Positions 12,901 through 23,028 of a DNA stretch of 64,000 bases are shown here, piece by piece (positions within the stretch are counted from its first letter, which is position 1; every line of letters starts with the position of its first letter). The translations under genes were made by a program, and so were the position numbers. This DNA is from Oegoconia quadripuncta (Eukaryota; Arthropoda; Insecta; Lepidoptera; Autostichidae): contig OX438744.1 in the NCBI GenBank assembly GCA_949316235.1, forward strand, positions 29,880,778 through 29,944,777, written 5' to 3'. Below the pieces are notes generated by a model. The model was given only the letters and a program-made list of their open reading frames with translations, had not been told where the DNA came from and ran no database searches.

Positions 12901-15900
12901 CCTGTGGAGGATGATGAGAGTTTTGATTCTTATACCCAAATTCTATGGCTACTTCAATTTACCACTCTATTCAGAGAGGCCGCTGTCGCTCCCATCGCTT
13001 TCTGGTGAGAGTCCGACCACGTCGCTGGGCCACTCTCCCTGCTGGTGACGAGAGGGCCATGGAACGTGCCCTCGCTACCGTTGGACCTTTAGCAGTTGCT
13101 GTGAATGCTTCTCCTTTCACCTTCCAACTTTATAGGTAGGTACAGAGAGGTTCCTTAAAACGACGTCGAACATGACTGGCAACTTCGAAAAACCTTGAAA
13201 CTCTTCAAAAATTTTATATGGATATTAAAAAATAAAGAATTGGCACGATCAAACTGTAATTATGATAGGCTTTTAGGCGGGAATCTAAGTTTTGAAGGTA
13301 CAAGTCATTGATGGTATGCAAGTGAAGAGAAGTGTAAAGCACTTCACTGAAGCGAATAAATGAATGAATATGAATATGTGAATATGAAGAATAGTAAAAT
13401 ACTACAGAAGACTAGGCTGTATGGGCTCAGATCCCTTTACCTTCCAACATTGTTGGAGAATAAATCAAAAAATATACTTATCAATTATGATAATTGTACC
13501 CTACTTCATTTTTACCGACTTGTCCATTCTTCTTGAGACTTTAAAATGTGGCGTTGAAAGATAGGTCCTGAATACCTACCTTTAAAACGCTGCGTTTGGT
13601 ACTGAAATCATCGAACTATTCACAAGAAGTGACAACAATCAAGAAGCAGATTAATATTACGCAGTGACTATTTCTTAATATTTAACCAACTTCAAAAAAA
13701 AGGATGAGGTTCTCAATTCGGCTGAATTCTTGTTTTAGTATTTTATTACGCTATATTTTTGTTTAATCGTTAGCCGATTTTATGTTTATTTTTTGTTTGT
13801 CAGGGATTACCGCCAGAGTGATCCCATATAAAATTGGTTAAGATCTAATATTGCACTCCGGAGATAGCTGAGTCTGCTGTACTTGTTTCCAGTTCATTAT
13901 GATTTAGTTATTTTGTAGCAGATGCAACTATGTCTCGGTTATGCCAGGTTAATTAAACACAAAAAGATACAGACAGATATTCTAAATAAAACAAAAAAAA
14001 ACCTTTATAAGTAGGCAAAATTTTCAACCAAAAAAAATTTTTACCTTCATTCCCGCACATTTACCGATTTTGGTAACAATGGTAACAATATTCTAATAAG
14101 ACTTCTCTAAACTTAGGTATCCTGTGTCTAAACTAAACTGCAACCAGTTTTGAAGTGGAGCTATCTTTTCCTTTTAAGCATAGACTTATAATATTTCTGC
14201 GTATGGACCGGGTCGTTCAAAGTCAAACAATCCAAAAGGCTTCATTGGTGTCAAAACGGGAGTCTGGCACCAATGGGAACTCTGTCACATACCAACCTCG
14301 TTCGCAACCAGATGTATCAAATGAAAATATTATAAAAAAATGCATCACTTACAAACATATCCGTAAGAGTCAAATAATCAATATTGTAATTTTTTCTTGC
14401 ACTTTTATGTGACTGATTTACTGGCCTAAAACAATTTTTGTTGTGCGCAGTGGTGTTGGCGATTCACTCTCAGCAGTCCTTTTAGTTCTCGAGGATTCTA
14501 AGAGATGGCGCTGTTTTATCTACAATGAAAAGCGCGAAAAAGATTTGTTCGCGTTACTATATCTATAGCATTATAAATCAATGGTTTTAAGATATAACAC
14601 ATCAGAATGGACACCACTGTTTTTCTGAGGGTACTATTATATGTCAAAGTGGTCAACAGTTTCTTTCTTTAATTCTTTCTTTTCCGCAGAAGCGGGATCT
14701 ACGATGACCCTTTCTGTGTTCCTTGGAAGCTAAACCATGCTATGCTGCTGGTGGGGTACACCCCACATTACTGGATACTGCTCAACTGGTGGGGCAAGAA
14801 CTGGGGAGAGGATGGATATATACGGTGAGCCATTGTGATGTGATATTCTTTATTGCACAAGAAATACAAACAGATTACAAAAAAATATGTACAAAGGCGA
14901 GCTTACCTCTAAAGAGATCTCTTCCATTTAACCCTATTGGAGGTTAGAAATGTTACACGGGCTGAACAAATAAAAATGTTGAGCCAAAAACTTATATACC
15001 TAGCTCAGAATGGATAGCTATGATACAAATACATTTAATAATAATCTAGATACTTAAAATATTACAAAGAAAAAACTAAATCCATAGAAACTACTTATAT
15101 ATAGTTAATATACCGAACATTCGCACTAAGAAGTTCGATTCTTCATTCATCATCCGAACAGCCAAGGCATGGAACTTCCATCCGGTGTCAGTCTTTCCTG
15201 AATCCTACAACCTTGGGATCTTCAAGAGTAGAGTGAATAGGCATTTATTGGGATCGCGTGCTTCATCTTCGACCGCATCGTCACTTTCCATCAGGTGAGA
15301 TTGTGGTCAAACGCGAATCCAGTCAATTATAAAAAAAAATACAAATACATAAATAAATCAAATAATAAATACCTAATCAAACTAATACCAATGATTGAGA
15401 AAGATAGTACTCCTTTAACCTCTTCTTAAAGACAAGCATGGAAGGACTGTCGCGAATATGCGCTGGTAATCATAAAATATTTAAAAATAATACTCCAGTC
15501 CATCAGATCCCAAAGCTATAGGCAGGAATAAACAACAAACTAGTTGAAAATTATTTGATAAATAATTGTCGACACTAGACTGACAAATATTTGCATTTTA
15601 AAGCTTAATATCCTTACGTGTAGTTGATGTACCCTAAACAAATATATTTCAAGATTTTATTTTAGTACTTTGTCGGCGTGATTATTATTATTAATTATTA
15701 TTAATGATTTATTTGAAATCACAGCCATAATTACAAATTTAAAATATAAGTTATACGTTTAGAAGCCAAAATAGATCTCAGTTAGTTTATACATAGCTTA
15801 TTTTGTTACCTTATCTATCGAAACATCAAATTGTTGTGTTTGTGGGTGTAAGGAAGAGAGAAAATGTATCTCTATACATTTTCTACTCTTAGTATGTGCG

Positions 15901-16204
15901 AGTGTGTGTGTGTATATGAGTTGAGTGTATGTGTACACGATTACATAATCTATGTCAGTGCTTTCAATACTGCTGATTAATATGTATATCCATGCCAAGT
16001 TACAGCTTTCTACTAATAAGAGCCTCTGAGCTAAGCCTCGGACAGACAGACAGATATGGCGAAACTATAAGGGATCCTTGTTGACAACAGAACCCTAAAA
16101 AATTGATAACCCGCAAACTAACGAGCTCATTTTTTTGTTTTAGAATAAGGAGAGGCTTCAATCGGTGCGGAGTTGCAAACATGGCTACTTACGTTGAATT
16201 ATAA
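3964..16204 (+). CDS. Papain-family (C1A) cathepsin-L-like cysteine protease, eight exons, 409 aa
   Basis: Exons by hand: 3964-4293, 5503-5655, 7808-7930, 8841-8974, 10392-10524, 12975-13135, 14690-14824, 16144-16204. All introns are GT-AG and the frame is continuous through every junction. Residues 1-20 form a hydrophobic signal peptide. Residues 21-102 are an extra N-terminal stretch I do not recognise. Residues about 103-161 are an I29 inhibitor prodomain ending in NHFGDL. The mature enzyme starts near VDWRAKGF (203). The catalytic set is intact: Gln217, Cys223 (in HCGACYAF), His361 ([10 protein letters not shown]) and Asn377 ([12 protein letters not shown]); GCNGG is also present. Unusual points are GSCW changed to GACY, NSWG changed to NWWG, and an Arg-rich stretch encoded at the start of exon 6. 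It should be a secreted or lysosomal endopeptidase made as an inhibited proenzyme. Substrate and subfamily cannot be fixed from sequence; the start rests on the signal peptide, and a 5' non-coding exon is possible. Confidence 0.92.
4965..5135 (+). mobile_element. SINE C body copy in protease intron 1
   Basis: GAGGAAACCTGCATGCCTGAG through GGATGTTTACGGGCTGGTGA; head missing. Confidence 0.75.
5166..5425 (+). mobile_element. Dispersed lepidopteran repeat, possibly Helitron-like
   Basis: Shares GAATTTGGATGAAACTTAGG, GCGGGATAAACAAATTTCCG and a C-rich end with GCTAG with 57238-57444. The ending in CTAG after a GC-rich stretch suggests, but does not prove, a non-autonomous Helitron. Confidence 0.5.
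6235..6477 (-). mobile_element. SINE A copy, head missing
   Basis: Poly(T) at the left, then the SINE A body in reverse; stops at the ACCACCAACC position before the tRNA-like head. Confidence 0.8.
6590..6900 (+). mobile_element. Degenerate RTE-type LINE end
   Basis: Frameshifted remains of the tail seen at 61452-61892: [24 protein letters not shown], and CQDRCKWE near the end. Confidence 0.6.
7393..7762 (+). pseudogene. Decayed coding sequence of unknown origin in protease intron 2
   Basis: Two frames with coding character adjoin: [16 protein letters not shown]... up to a stop near 7531, then, with several stops near 7555-7575, [36 protein letters not shown] and [11 protein letters not shown] up to 7762. 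Stops and a shift mark it as dead. Family not recognised. Confidence 0.35.
7995..8305 (+). mobile_element. SINE A copy in protease intron 3
   Basis: Near full length with a tRNA-like head (GTGGCTCAATTTAAAC, GGTTCGATCCCC) and a terminal A-run; a short stretch after the B box is missing. Confidence 0.85.
8450..8560 (+). mobile_element. SINE B head fragment in protease intron 3
   Basis: B box GGTTCGAATCCCG followed by GATGAATACGAACATG. Confidence 0.6.
8713..8814 (-). mobile_element. Very short 3' fragment of the same R1-clade element, with target duplication
   Basis: About 102 bp matching the extreme 3' end of the element at 57797-59868 (shared CTCGGCAGTAG and GGACCTGGGAACGCAT). Its poly(T) starts at 8713. 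It is flanked by a 13-bp duplication TTATAATTTACCT (8700-8712 and 8815-8827). It lies in intron 3 of the protease gene, ending 26 bases before exon 4. Confidence 0.85.
9022..9265 (-). mobile_element. SINE A copy in protease intron 4, head missing
   Basis: Poly(T) 9022-9030 followed by the reverse SINE A body. The head end is replaced by an A/C-rich stretch to about 9302. Confidence 0.8.
10005..10295 (-). mobile_element. Dispersed repeat (CCACAGATGA / CTTGCGCTGCTTC family), copy 1
   Basis: About 290 bp, reverse orientation to 53347-53645 (shared AAGATACATGATATCATTTG, GAAGCGGCGCAAGAAACC and GTAGTCAC segments). Likely a LINE or SINE 3' region. Confidence 0.6.
11033..11672 (+). mobile_element. 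Degenerate LINE reverse transcriptase remnant in protease intron 5
   Basis: [19 protein letters not shown] carries the RT catalytic YADD. Past a frameshift the reading continues as [20 protein letters not shown] and [15 protein letters not shown]. Later parts (LRLPRFCSA) contain stops. It is a dead fragment. Confidence 0.8.
12417..12740. mobile_element. PIF/Harbinger-type MITE, copy 1 (protease intron 5)
   Basis: 324 bp with terminal inverted repeats starting GGCCCGTATTAATAAA. It is flanked by the 3-bp TAA duplication (12414-12416 and 12741-12743) typical of PIF/Harbinger. No coding capacity. Confidence 0.85.
14840..14965 (-). mobile_element. LINE 3' tail, fragment
   Basis: TTCTTTATTGCACAAG ... 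CTCTAAAGAGATCTCTTCC; shares its end with 45400-45510 and, inverted, with 54905-55030. It starts just 15 bases after protease exon 7. Confidence 0.55.
15106..15340 (+). mobile_element. LINE family L 3' end, short copy in protease intron 7
   Basis: Starts in the [19 protein letters not shown] part of the tail and ends in an A-run after the conserved CACTTTCCATCAGGTGAGAT 3' UTR. Confidence 0.8.
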
Positions 16205-16210
16205 AATAAA
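16205..16210 (+). terminator. Poly(A) signal AATAAA of the cathepsin-like gene
   Basis: A perfect AATAAA begins on the base after the TAA stop codon (16202-16204). If used, the 3' UTR would be only a few tens of bases. Position and sequence are seen directly; use is inferred. Confidence 0.6.
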
Positions 16211-16383
16211 TTTTGTGTTAATTTTCACCAGTATTATAATATGATTCCTCAACAACCTTACATGCCCTACTATTGGGGCACAGCCTCCACTCACTACGAG
16301 AGGGTATAGGCCATAATCCACCACGGCCCAGAGCGGATTTTTGTATTTGTGTCAGACTGATGGCCCCAGGCAGGCCATGTACC

Positions 16384-16606
16384 AATGAGTTTTTAAATTT
16401 AATTACTTACGTGCATATCCGCTTGCTCTTAAACCGTGAAGGAAAATATCGTGAAGAAACCTGCATGTCTGAGAAATAAAAATTCTAAGGCATGTGAAGT
16501 CTCCAACCCGCAGTGGGCCAGCGTGTTGGACTATGGCCCATACTCCCTCCTTATACAAGGGAACGCCTATGTTCGCAATGGGATGTTTACAGGCTAAAAT
16601 GATGAG
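16384..16606 (+). mobile_element. SINE C body copy just after the protease gene
   Basis: Body from TGAGTTTTTAAATTTAATTA to GGGATGTTTACAGGC. A reverse fragment of the same family lies at about 16286-16330. Confidence 0.75.
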
Positions 16607-16823
16607 TGGCCACCTGACAGACGGTGCTGCTACCCTACGAGGCCGACTTGGCTTAACGACTACTGATGAATGTAAAACAATATAATAATATTTCTTTTTT
16701 ATTTTTCGTTTTTATTGCTATTTTGAAGCCTGTCGATCTCGAACGCTGCACCAAAACCTAAATTTTCAAGACTCCGAATAGAATATTTTATTTTATTTTA
16801 TAAAATAAGTAAGTATCCTTAGA

Positions 16824-17056
16824 TATACACACAGCGCCATCTAGTTCCAAATATAGGCTTGTGTTGTGGATAGCAGATGGTTGATATACTACATAAAATA
16901 CATTTTTTTTGTAAATAAATACTTATTATAAATGAAAGCATCCATAACTCGGGTACACATGTCCGTATTCATCACACAAACATATACCCCTAGCGGGATG
17001 CGAACCCGCAACCTTTTGGTATAGTGGCCAGAATTGCTAACCACTACATCAAACAG
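16824..17056 (-). mobile_element. SINE B (tRNA-headed), near full length
   Basis: On the minus strand it has a tRNA-like head with B box GGTTCGCATCCC, then GAATACGGACATGTG, and ends in the AACTAGATGGCGCTGTGTG motif that recurs in the window. Confidence 0.8.
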
Positions 17057-17181
17057 GTTATATTATGTTAAAATTTGATTACGGCACAAATACATCTCAG
17101 CATATATGACGAATGAGTGTTTTACCTTATTGAAAAAGTATTTATTACCGTATAGGTACTCTAAGGAAATAAGTAGGTAAG

Positions 17182-17365
17182 TGAAATAGAAGTTATTGGC
17201 ATAGGTATTTTAATAATGTATTTTTTTTGAAAACCAACTTCGGCGCACGCGCCGGCCGGAGATTGATATGCGACTGACGGTATTCGTAGGGTTCTTATCA
17301 TGCGATATTTATTTGGAACTCATATTTTCTCGAAGTTATTTTTATTCATTTAATTTTATGATGTA
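17182..17365. mobile_element. Partial relative of the 34952 foldback element
   Basis: Shares GTGAAATAGAAGTTATTGGC and the inner GGAACTCATATTTTCTC segment in opposite order to 34952-35345. Confidence 0.5.
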
Positions 17366-18536
17366 ATTATGTGGAATAGACTATAAACGCGACTTTGATG
17401 TTTTTAAAAAACATCATAAATTCACTATGAAAGAGTCACCGAAAAGCAAAGACGTTTCGAATAATTCTTATAAAATATTTCTAATAAAATATGCACATGG
17501 TGATTCTATTAGCTTGTTTATTCAGATTCGCGGTGATATTTGCAGTGTCCATGGAGTATTAACAGACCTTCCGATTTGGCTGGCGCCGACGACGACCACG
17601 ACCAGTACTGAACATGTGTAAGGTGGTCGATCCAACATAAATAATATTAATACGGATGTGGTCGACTCGCCGGCGCATACGACAACAATGGGCAAATGAC
17701 GGTTGGATTGCCAACCATCAGAACGTCTGTAGAAATGTCGGAATGGTTGCCACGTCCGTTGGCCCCAATTTGGCTGGCGCTGGCCAAATCGGAACGTCTA
17801 ACTGCACTAATAGACTTTAAGCTATTTGCTAAAGTTGGTTGCCGTTTGGGGTCGCACCTATAGGGTTACCAGATTATCGGGATTCGTAAAATCTCCCGAC
17901 AAACAGTTTGTCATAATTAAAGCTGAGTATTTTGACACAAATTGTTTAAACTTTAATGCATTTCCAACTCTTCAAAGCCCAAAATTGGTGAAGTCTGTAA
18001 AAATCTTAAGAAAAAAACATTGCACTTAAGTTCGAGTATAATTTATCTCAAAATTGTTGATGGTTGAATATTATATTTTTTTTGTAAGCTATTGTTTAAA
18101 TAAAAAGAAAACTTTGAGAACAATATTTATTTCACCGGACAACTCCAAAATCCGGACATTTTGAAAATTTCTCCAGAAAAAATTATTTTCCGATCTGGCA
18201 ACCCTAGCCACACCGTGGATTTTGATGCGTGTAGCGCCAGCGGGCACCTGTACATATGACGGTACCTCAAGGCTTATATACGAGTACCTTACTCGAGCAA
18301 ATTTCATAATCAAAAAGCTACAAAACGCTGTTACTAAAATGTAATTTCCCAAGTTTTAATGAAACCCCCATTTTCATCAAAATTCATATTTATTAGAACA
18401 CTGCGTGTTTGTTATTATAATTTTGTAATTAACGACGTCTCAAGATTTTCACATTACAAAATGTTTTGTTTGAGGATTAATTAATTTAAATATTACAATT
18501 TTTATAATAGGTACTTGTTTTTACCCGACTGTTTTT

Positions 18537-18833
18537 GGCTGAATGTAAACAACATAGGGTTTACGAATCGGAGGTGGTGGCTTCGATCCCTAGCGGGGTA
18601 CATGTTTAGCACTCGGTTTGGTAGGGCCTGGCTATCTACCACCATCTTATCTAAATCTGCCCGCAAACAGCAATGTTGATAGCATTGCTGTGTTCCGGTT
18701 AACAGAAATACGATAGTCCGTCCTCCAAATAACATGAGTTATCCGGGTCAGTACGCTTGTACCTTCGGCCTTATCTTCACTTAACATCAGGTATGATTGA
18801 GGTCAAGTGCTAACCCGTTGTGCATAAAAAAAA
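18537..18833 (+). mobile_element. SINE A copy, near full length
   Basis: Head GGCTGAATGTAAACAAC with B box GCTTCGATCCC, body and A-run match 32381-32714 with small losses. Confidence 0.8.
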
Positions 18834-18936
18834 GACGTCTCTATCTTCCAGGCCTTACCAATAACGCTTTTGATTTTATTTTTAAATTGTCATTCCATAT
18901 GAGCTCCGACATATTTAAACCTTTTATCTAACTAAG

Positions 18937-19412
18937 GATTCGCGTTTGACCACAATCTCACCTGATGGAAAGTGAAGATATGGTCGAAGATGAAGCACGC
19001 GATCCCAGTAAATGCCTATTCACTGTGGTCTTGAAGATCCCAAGGTTGTAGGATTCAGGAAAGACCGACGCCGGAAGGGAGTTCCATGCCTTGGCTGTTC
19101 GGATGATGAATGAAGAATCGAACTTCTTAGTGCGAATGTTCGGTACATTAACTATATACGGTTGGAATCCCTCCCCACGCCTAGTCGTCCGAAAATGGAG
19201 GGGCGACGGTGGAATAAGATTATGTAATTCCAACACACACTCCCCGAAATGCATCCTGTAAAAACTGAGAAACAGGCGACTTTGCGACGGTGTTGAAGGC
19301 TATGCAATTTTGCAGTCATCAAGTTATCAGTCTCATGGCACGTCGTTCCACAAGTGCAGTAGTTGGTACTTGGCTGAACCATTCCAGAGGTGAGAGCAGT
19401 ATTCCATTAATC
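18937..19412 (-). mobile_element. LINE family L 3' end, longest copy
   Basis: Minus-strand frame 19254-18958 is the best preserved copy of the C-terminal tail ([35 protein letters not shown]). Homology extends upstream to 19412, but out of frame. Confidence 0.8.
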
Positions 19413-20006
19413 AAGTCCTCTTGACAGACGCCGCCTTTTTGTGAGAACAGAAATAGCCTAACAAACTTGCGGGCAAAGTTTTCACCCCCAAACTAACAAG
19501 TTCCTAGTTAAAAACTTTGTGAGCGGCGAAATTGGAGTAATTGTAAAAGAGGTCGGTCCGTTAGTTAAATCTTAATTCGGTTATAGTTAGTTTTCTCCAC
19601 TCGCTGCTCGGGCAACGAGTGGCGTACTATTCGCGTGTACATTTGGATTGCGTCTGCGGTGTAAGTGATGCGATTTAACGACTTTGTTATGACATTCTAA
19701 AAAACGAGCAATGACTGTTGTGGACTTTTTGGACCTGGCTGATGCTGGCTGACTAAATTATGACAGAAACGGAAGAAAACAGGACAAAGGACGGTCGATG
19801 ACGAGACGGTGACCTGACGGGCGTGCAAATTGTGCTTTTTGTTAAAATATTATTAAATATAGTGTTTTATACTTGACCGCACCCTGCCTTTCCTTAATAA
19901 TGACCATGGAATCCTTTTATTTATTTTTTTATTTATTTGGAAAACCAACAGCTGCAATAACACTAATAGAAACTATTATAGGAAACAGAGAGCGTACAGC
20001 CCCCCG
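19413..20006. other. Mixed-composition DNA, no gene seen
   Basis: Contains a moderately GC-rich stretch (19600-19830) that may be part of a decayed retroelement; no frame supports this. Confidence 0.3.
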
Positions 20007-20143
20007 ACCGCCTAACTCAATTGCTTTGGAAATTGCTATCGTTTATGACGTCAATGCACTGTCCGTCCTTGTCATATCGTAACACAATGACAAAGACGGA
20101 CAGTACTTTGGATCGCTCTAGCTATAGCTTTGAGTTAGGCGGT
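20007..20143. mobile_element. Palindromic MITE (CCGCCTAACTCAA family), copy 1
   Basis: The ends ACCGCCTAACTCAA and GAGTTAGGCGGT are inverted repeats, and the middle holds an inverted GACGGACAG/TGTCCGTC pair and TGACGTCAATGCACTG. The second copy is at 34316. Confidence 0.75.
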
Positions 20144-21350
20144 AGAGCCCCAGGTCCTCACAAATGGAAATACATTATATAATTCAATAACATGCATTAT
20201 CACACTTGTACATTTTTTGCGGCACATAATACCAGATTCAATCATCGCCAAAAAAAAAGAACAAATGATTTATAAATTAAATTAAGCCATCAAAGAATTG
20301 TTGATTTAATTGACGCCTCGCCGACTTAAAACTATTGTTAAAAAGATCTAGATCGAACTTCTTAGACAATTTATTAAAATGGTTGCTCGCACGACACAGA
20401 AAGGTGTTTTTTTCTGTAGTTGGTAGAGAGAAATGAGATCGTTGTGCCTAAGTGATATAGCAGGATGTCGGAGACAGATTTGGGAAAGAAGTTCTGGACA
20501 ATCAATCGACTCAGAAGCAATTTTCAATTGGAATACGAGATCCGCTATTTCACGTCTAACTTCAAGTGGCAACAGATGGTGCTTTCTACATAGAAGAAGG
20601 TAATCTTCAGACTTGTAACGGTGTCTAGTACGATAACAAATATATTTAATAAACTATACTTGAATTCTAAATATGCCAATGTTTAGTGCTCATTTAGTGA
20701 TATTTGTTGCCCTAAGGCATTAATGATTGACATATAGTAGTTTCAGAGATATTTGATAAAATTATTGGAATTCTGGAGAAACTTCTTCTCAGCATGTACA
20801 TTCTTTGTACACGGAAACGGTTTAGGTTACAGGTACGGTTTTATTGAAATTTTAGTGCTACACACACACCAAATCTCAATATTAGTGCTTCACGGAAACC
20901 AGTATCACGCTGGCATCGTCACAGTAGTATCTCGAGAATGGCCGTTGTCTTAATGAAAACTCAATATTTAGTATCAAAATCAATATTTAGTACTCAATTT
21001 CTGTGCTTTATCATTCCGATTTGATAAAGAATCCAGCAAAAATTTCACTACCAATGTACCTACAGTTGTGCTCGAAAGTTTTCAATCATCTAATGGTAAG
21101 TGAAGATGGGATCTGGGACGATGGTAGAGGTCATGACCCCCGACTAGGTACGAGTATATGATAACACTCTGTTAGTACGAAGCATATAGAAGATATTTTG
21201 TGTTTCTTTATTGAAATTCTTTTCTATTCCAATTCATTATTTTCAAACAGACTTGCCTCGCTGTACTCGCCATAGTACCGAGCGCCATAATTCTATGTTT
21301 AAAATGACTTCAAAATAAAATATGGCCTGACTGATTGTATGTATTTGTGT
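20144..21350. other. No feature recognised
   Basis: Short frames (for example 20348-20572 minus) show no family resemblance. Confidence 0.4.
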
Positions 21351-21433
21351 AGTATATCAATCATCTGGTATCCACAAGCCTAGCCGCTAGAACTAGATGG
21401 CATTGTGTGAATGTCCAAGGCTATTTATTTATT

Positions 21434-21592
21434 GAAAATACATTAGATGCGACGGCACCACTCCAAAACTGGTTTTCGTTTAGTTTAGATTATTTTGGTT
21501 TGGTTAGGTTTGGTTTGGTTTGGTATGGTTTGGTTTGGTTTGGGTTGGTTGTTTGGTTTAGTTTAGTTGGTGTACATCCGAATCGACACCAG
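21434..21592. mobile_element. Foldback MITE relative with TTTGG expansion
   Basis: The right arm ends TACATCCGAATCGACACC, as at 44412. The left part has CACCACTCCAAAACTGG. The centre is a degenerate (TTTGG)n run (21496-21565). Confidence 0.65.
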
Positions 21593-21720
21593 TGAATCTG
21601 TCAGCGAAACCAACAGTTGCGAGTTCAAATCCCGGGTGGGGTAAATATGTGTGTGATTAATACGAACATTTACTCCCGAGTCATCGATGTTATCCATAGT
21701 ACTTTACGTGCTTTACGTAG
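21593..21720 (+). mobile_element. SINE B head fragment
   Basis: GAGTTCAAATCCCGGG then ATTAATACGAACATTTACTC; it starts where a MITE ends. Confidence 0.6.
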
Positions 21721-22203
21721 TTAGGGACTAGATGATTTCGAAAAATTAATTACATTTAATATTGGAATTTTATAACCTGTCCAGGATGAACCTCGAGTAT
21801 GTGGGCACATATGAGGGCCTCCTGACTCGGATTCGAAGGCTGGATAAGGTTAAAGGTGAAAGTGCACTCACCTGGAACGTCCTAATTATTTGGGGAACCA
21901 GCTATCATACCTAATTGTCTAACCTCTTTATTCTTCTAAATTACACCAAACACTTTAACCTAATTGAGTGTACAGTCTAGAAAGCGGTCAGAGAGGCAAT
22001 GCGATTTATCTGTTCTCGAGTCACTCCACATTCCAGCTCCACTGTTTAGTTCCCTTTATTGGATACAACTCCACTTGTGGTACCGTGGGTACGAGTATCT
22101 ACATTTAACATTCACGGGCAAGATTATGAACTATACGTATAATTCGTCGGAGAACAAGACTTCTTGCTGCTCTTGATCATATCGTCACAAATGGCCCTTA
22201 ATG

Positions 22204-22399
22204 TTTTTTTTTTAAGGACAACGGTTTGGTACTTGACCTCAATCACACCTGATGTTAAGTGAAGATTAGGTCGAAGGTGGAAGCGTACTGACCCAGAAAC
22301 CCCAACACATTTGGGGACTGGCTATCTTATCTTTGACATCCGGAACACAACAATGCTATTAACATTGCTGCTTGGCGGCAAATTTAGATAAGATGGTGG
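22204..22399 (-). mobile_element. SINE A, tail half, interrupted by Copia
   Basis: The reverse SINE A body runs to GATGGTGG, where the Copia LTR begins; the other half resumes at 25880. Confidence 0.88.
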
Positions 22400-22607
22400 T
22401 GTGGAAGCTGGATATACCAGCAATACGCAGTATAAAGGAATAACAGACAAGAGCACCTTGAGAAAGTAATTTTAAGTTATATTTCTAATAAAATAACAAA
22501 ACCGATTTGCCGACTGAGAAGTAATGACATACATCTAAATATAGAATTCTTATAAAACGTCAATATTCCTTTTAATTTGTGATTGTATCTACATAGAACC
22601 TCTAACA
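22400..22607 (-). repeat. Copia 3' LTR
   Basis: About 208 bp, nearly identical to 25673-25879. On the element's own strand it begins TGTTAGAGG and ends CTTCCACA. It is bordered outside by the GGTGG target duplication. Confidence 0.9.
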
Positions 22608-22707
22608 CGCCCTACTCAATCACAAAATTATACATAACGTTTGTAAAAAATAACCATAACAAATCTAAGTTAGGAGTGGCAACCCTGGAGTAGCAACCCT
22701 AATAATG

Positions 22708-23016
22708 TTATTCAGCTAACCCCATTTCTTTTACGCACTGAAGATGCTTGGAGGCAGGTAGTGCCTTTGTCAAGATATCGGCAAGCATTCTATCTGTAGG
22801 CGTAAGCTTCAGAATGATACTCTTGTCGGTATGCAGTACGTCCCTAATAAAATGCAATTTAATGTCGAAGTGCTTACTCCTTTCGTGGAACACATGGTCG
22901 TTAGCCAAACAAATTGCGCCTTGATTGTCAACATTCATAAATACTTTTGACAACTGGGACAACCCTAATTCAAACAATAAGCTTTTCTGCAAAAGTTCTA
23001 GAATCTGCATATACAT
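22708..23016 (-). CDS. Copia RNase H C-terminal fragment
   Basis: This 102-codon frame encodes the end of a Copia RNase H domain (MNVDNQGAICLAND, HFDIKLHFIRD, ADILTKALP). It lies in the same frame as the upstream polyprotein, separated by one TAG and four sense codons. The two pieces therefore flank one deletion that removed the RT domain and the start of RNase H. The downstream piece could be translated only by stop read-through. Confidence 0.85.
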   Translation of the reverse strand: MYMQILELLQKSLLFELGLSQLSKVFMNVDNQGAICLANDHVFHERSKHFDIKLHFIRDVLHTDKSIILKLTPTDRMLADILTKALPASKHLQCVKEMGLAE

Positions 23017-23028
23017 ATATCTCCTCTT

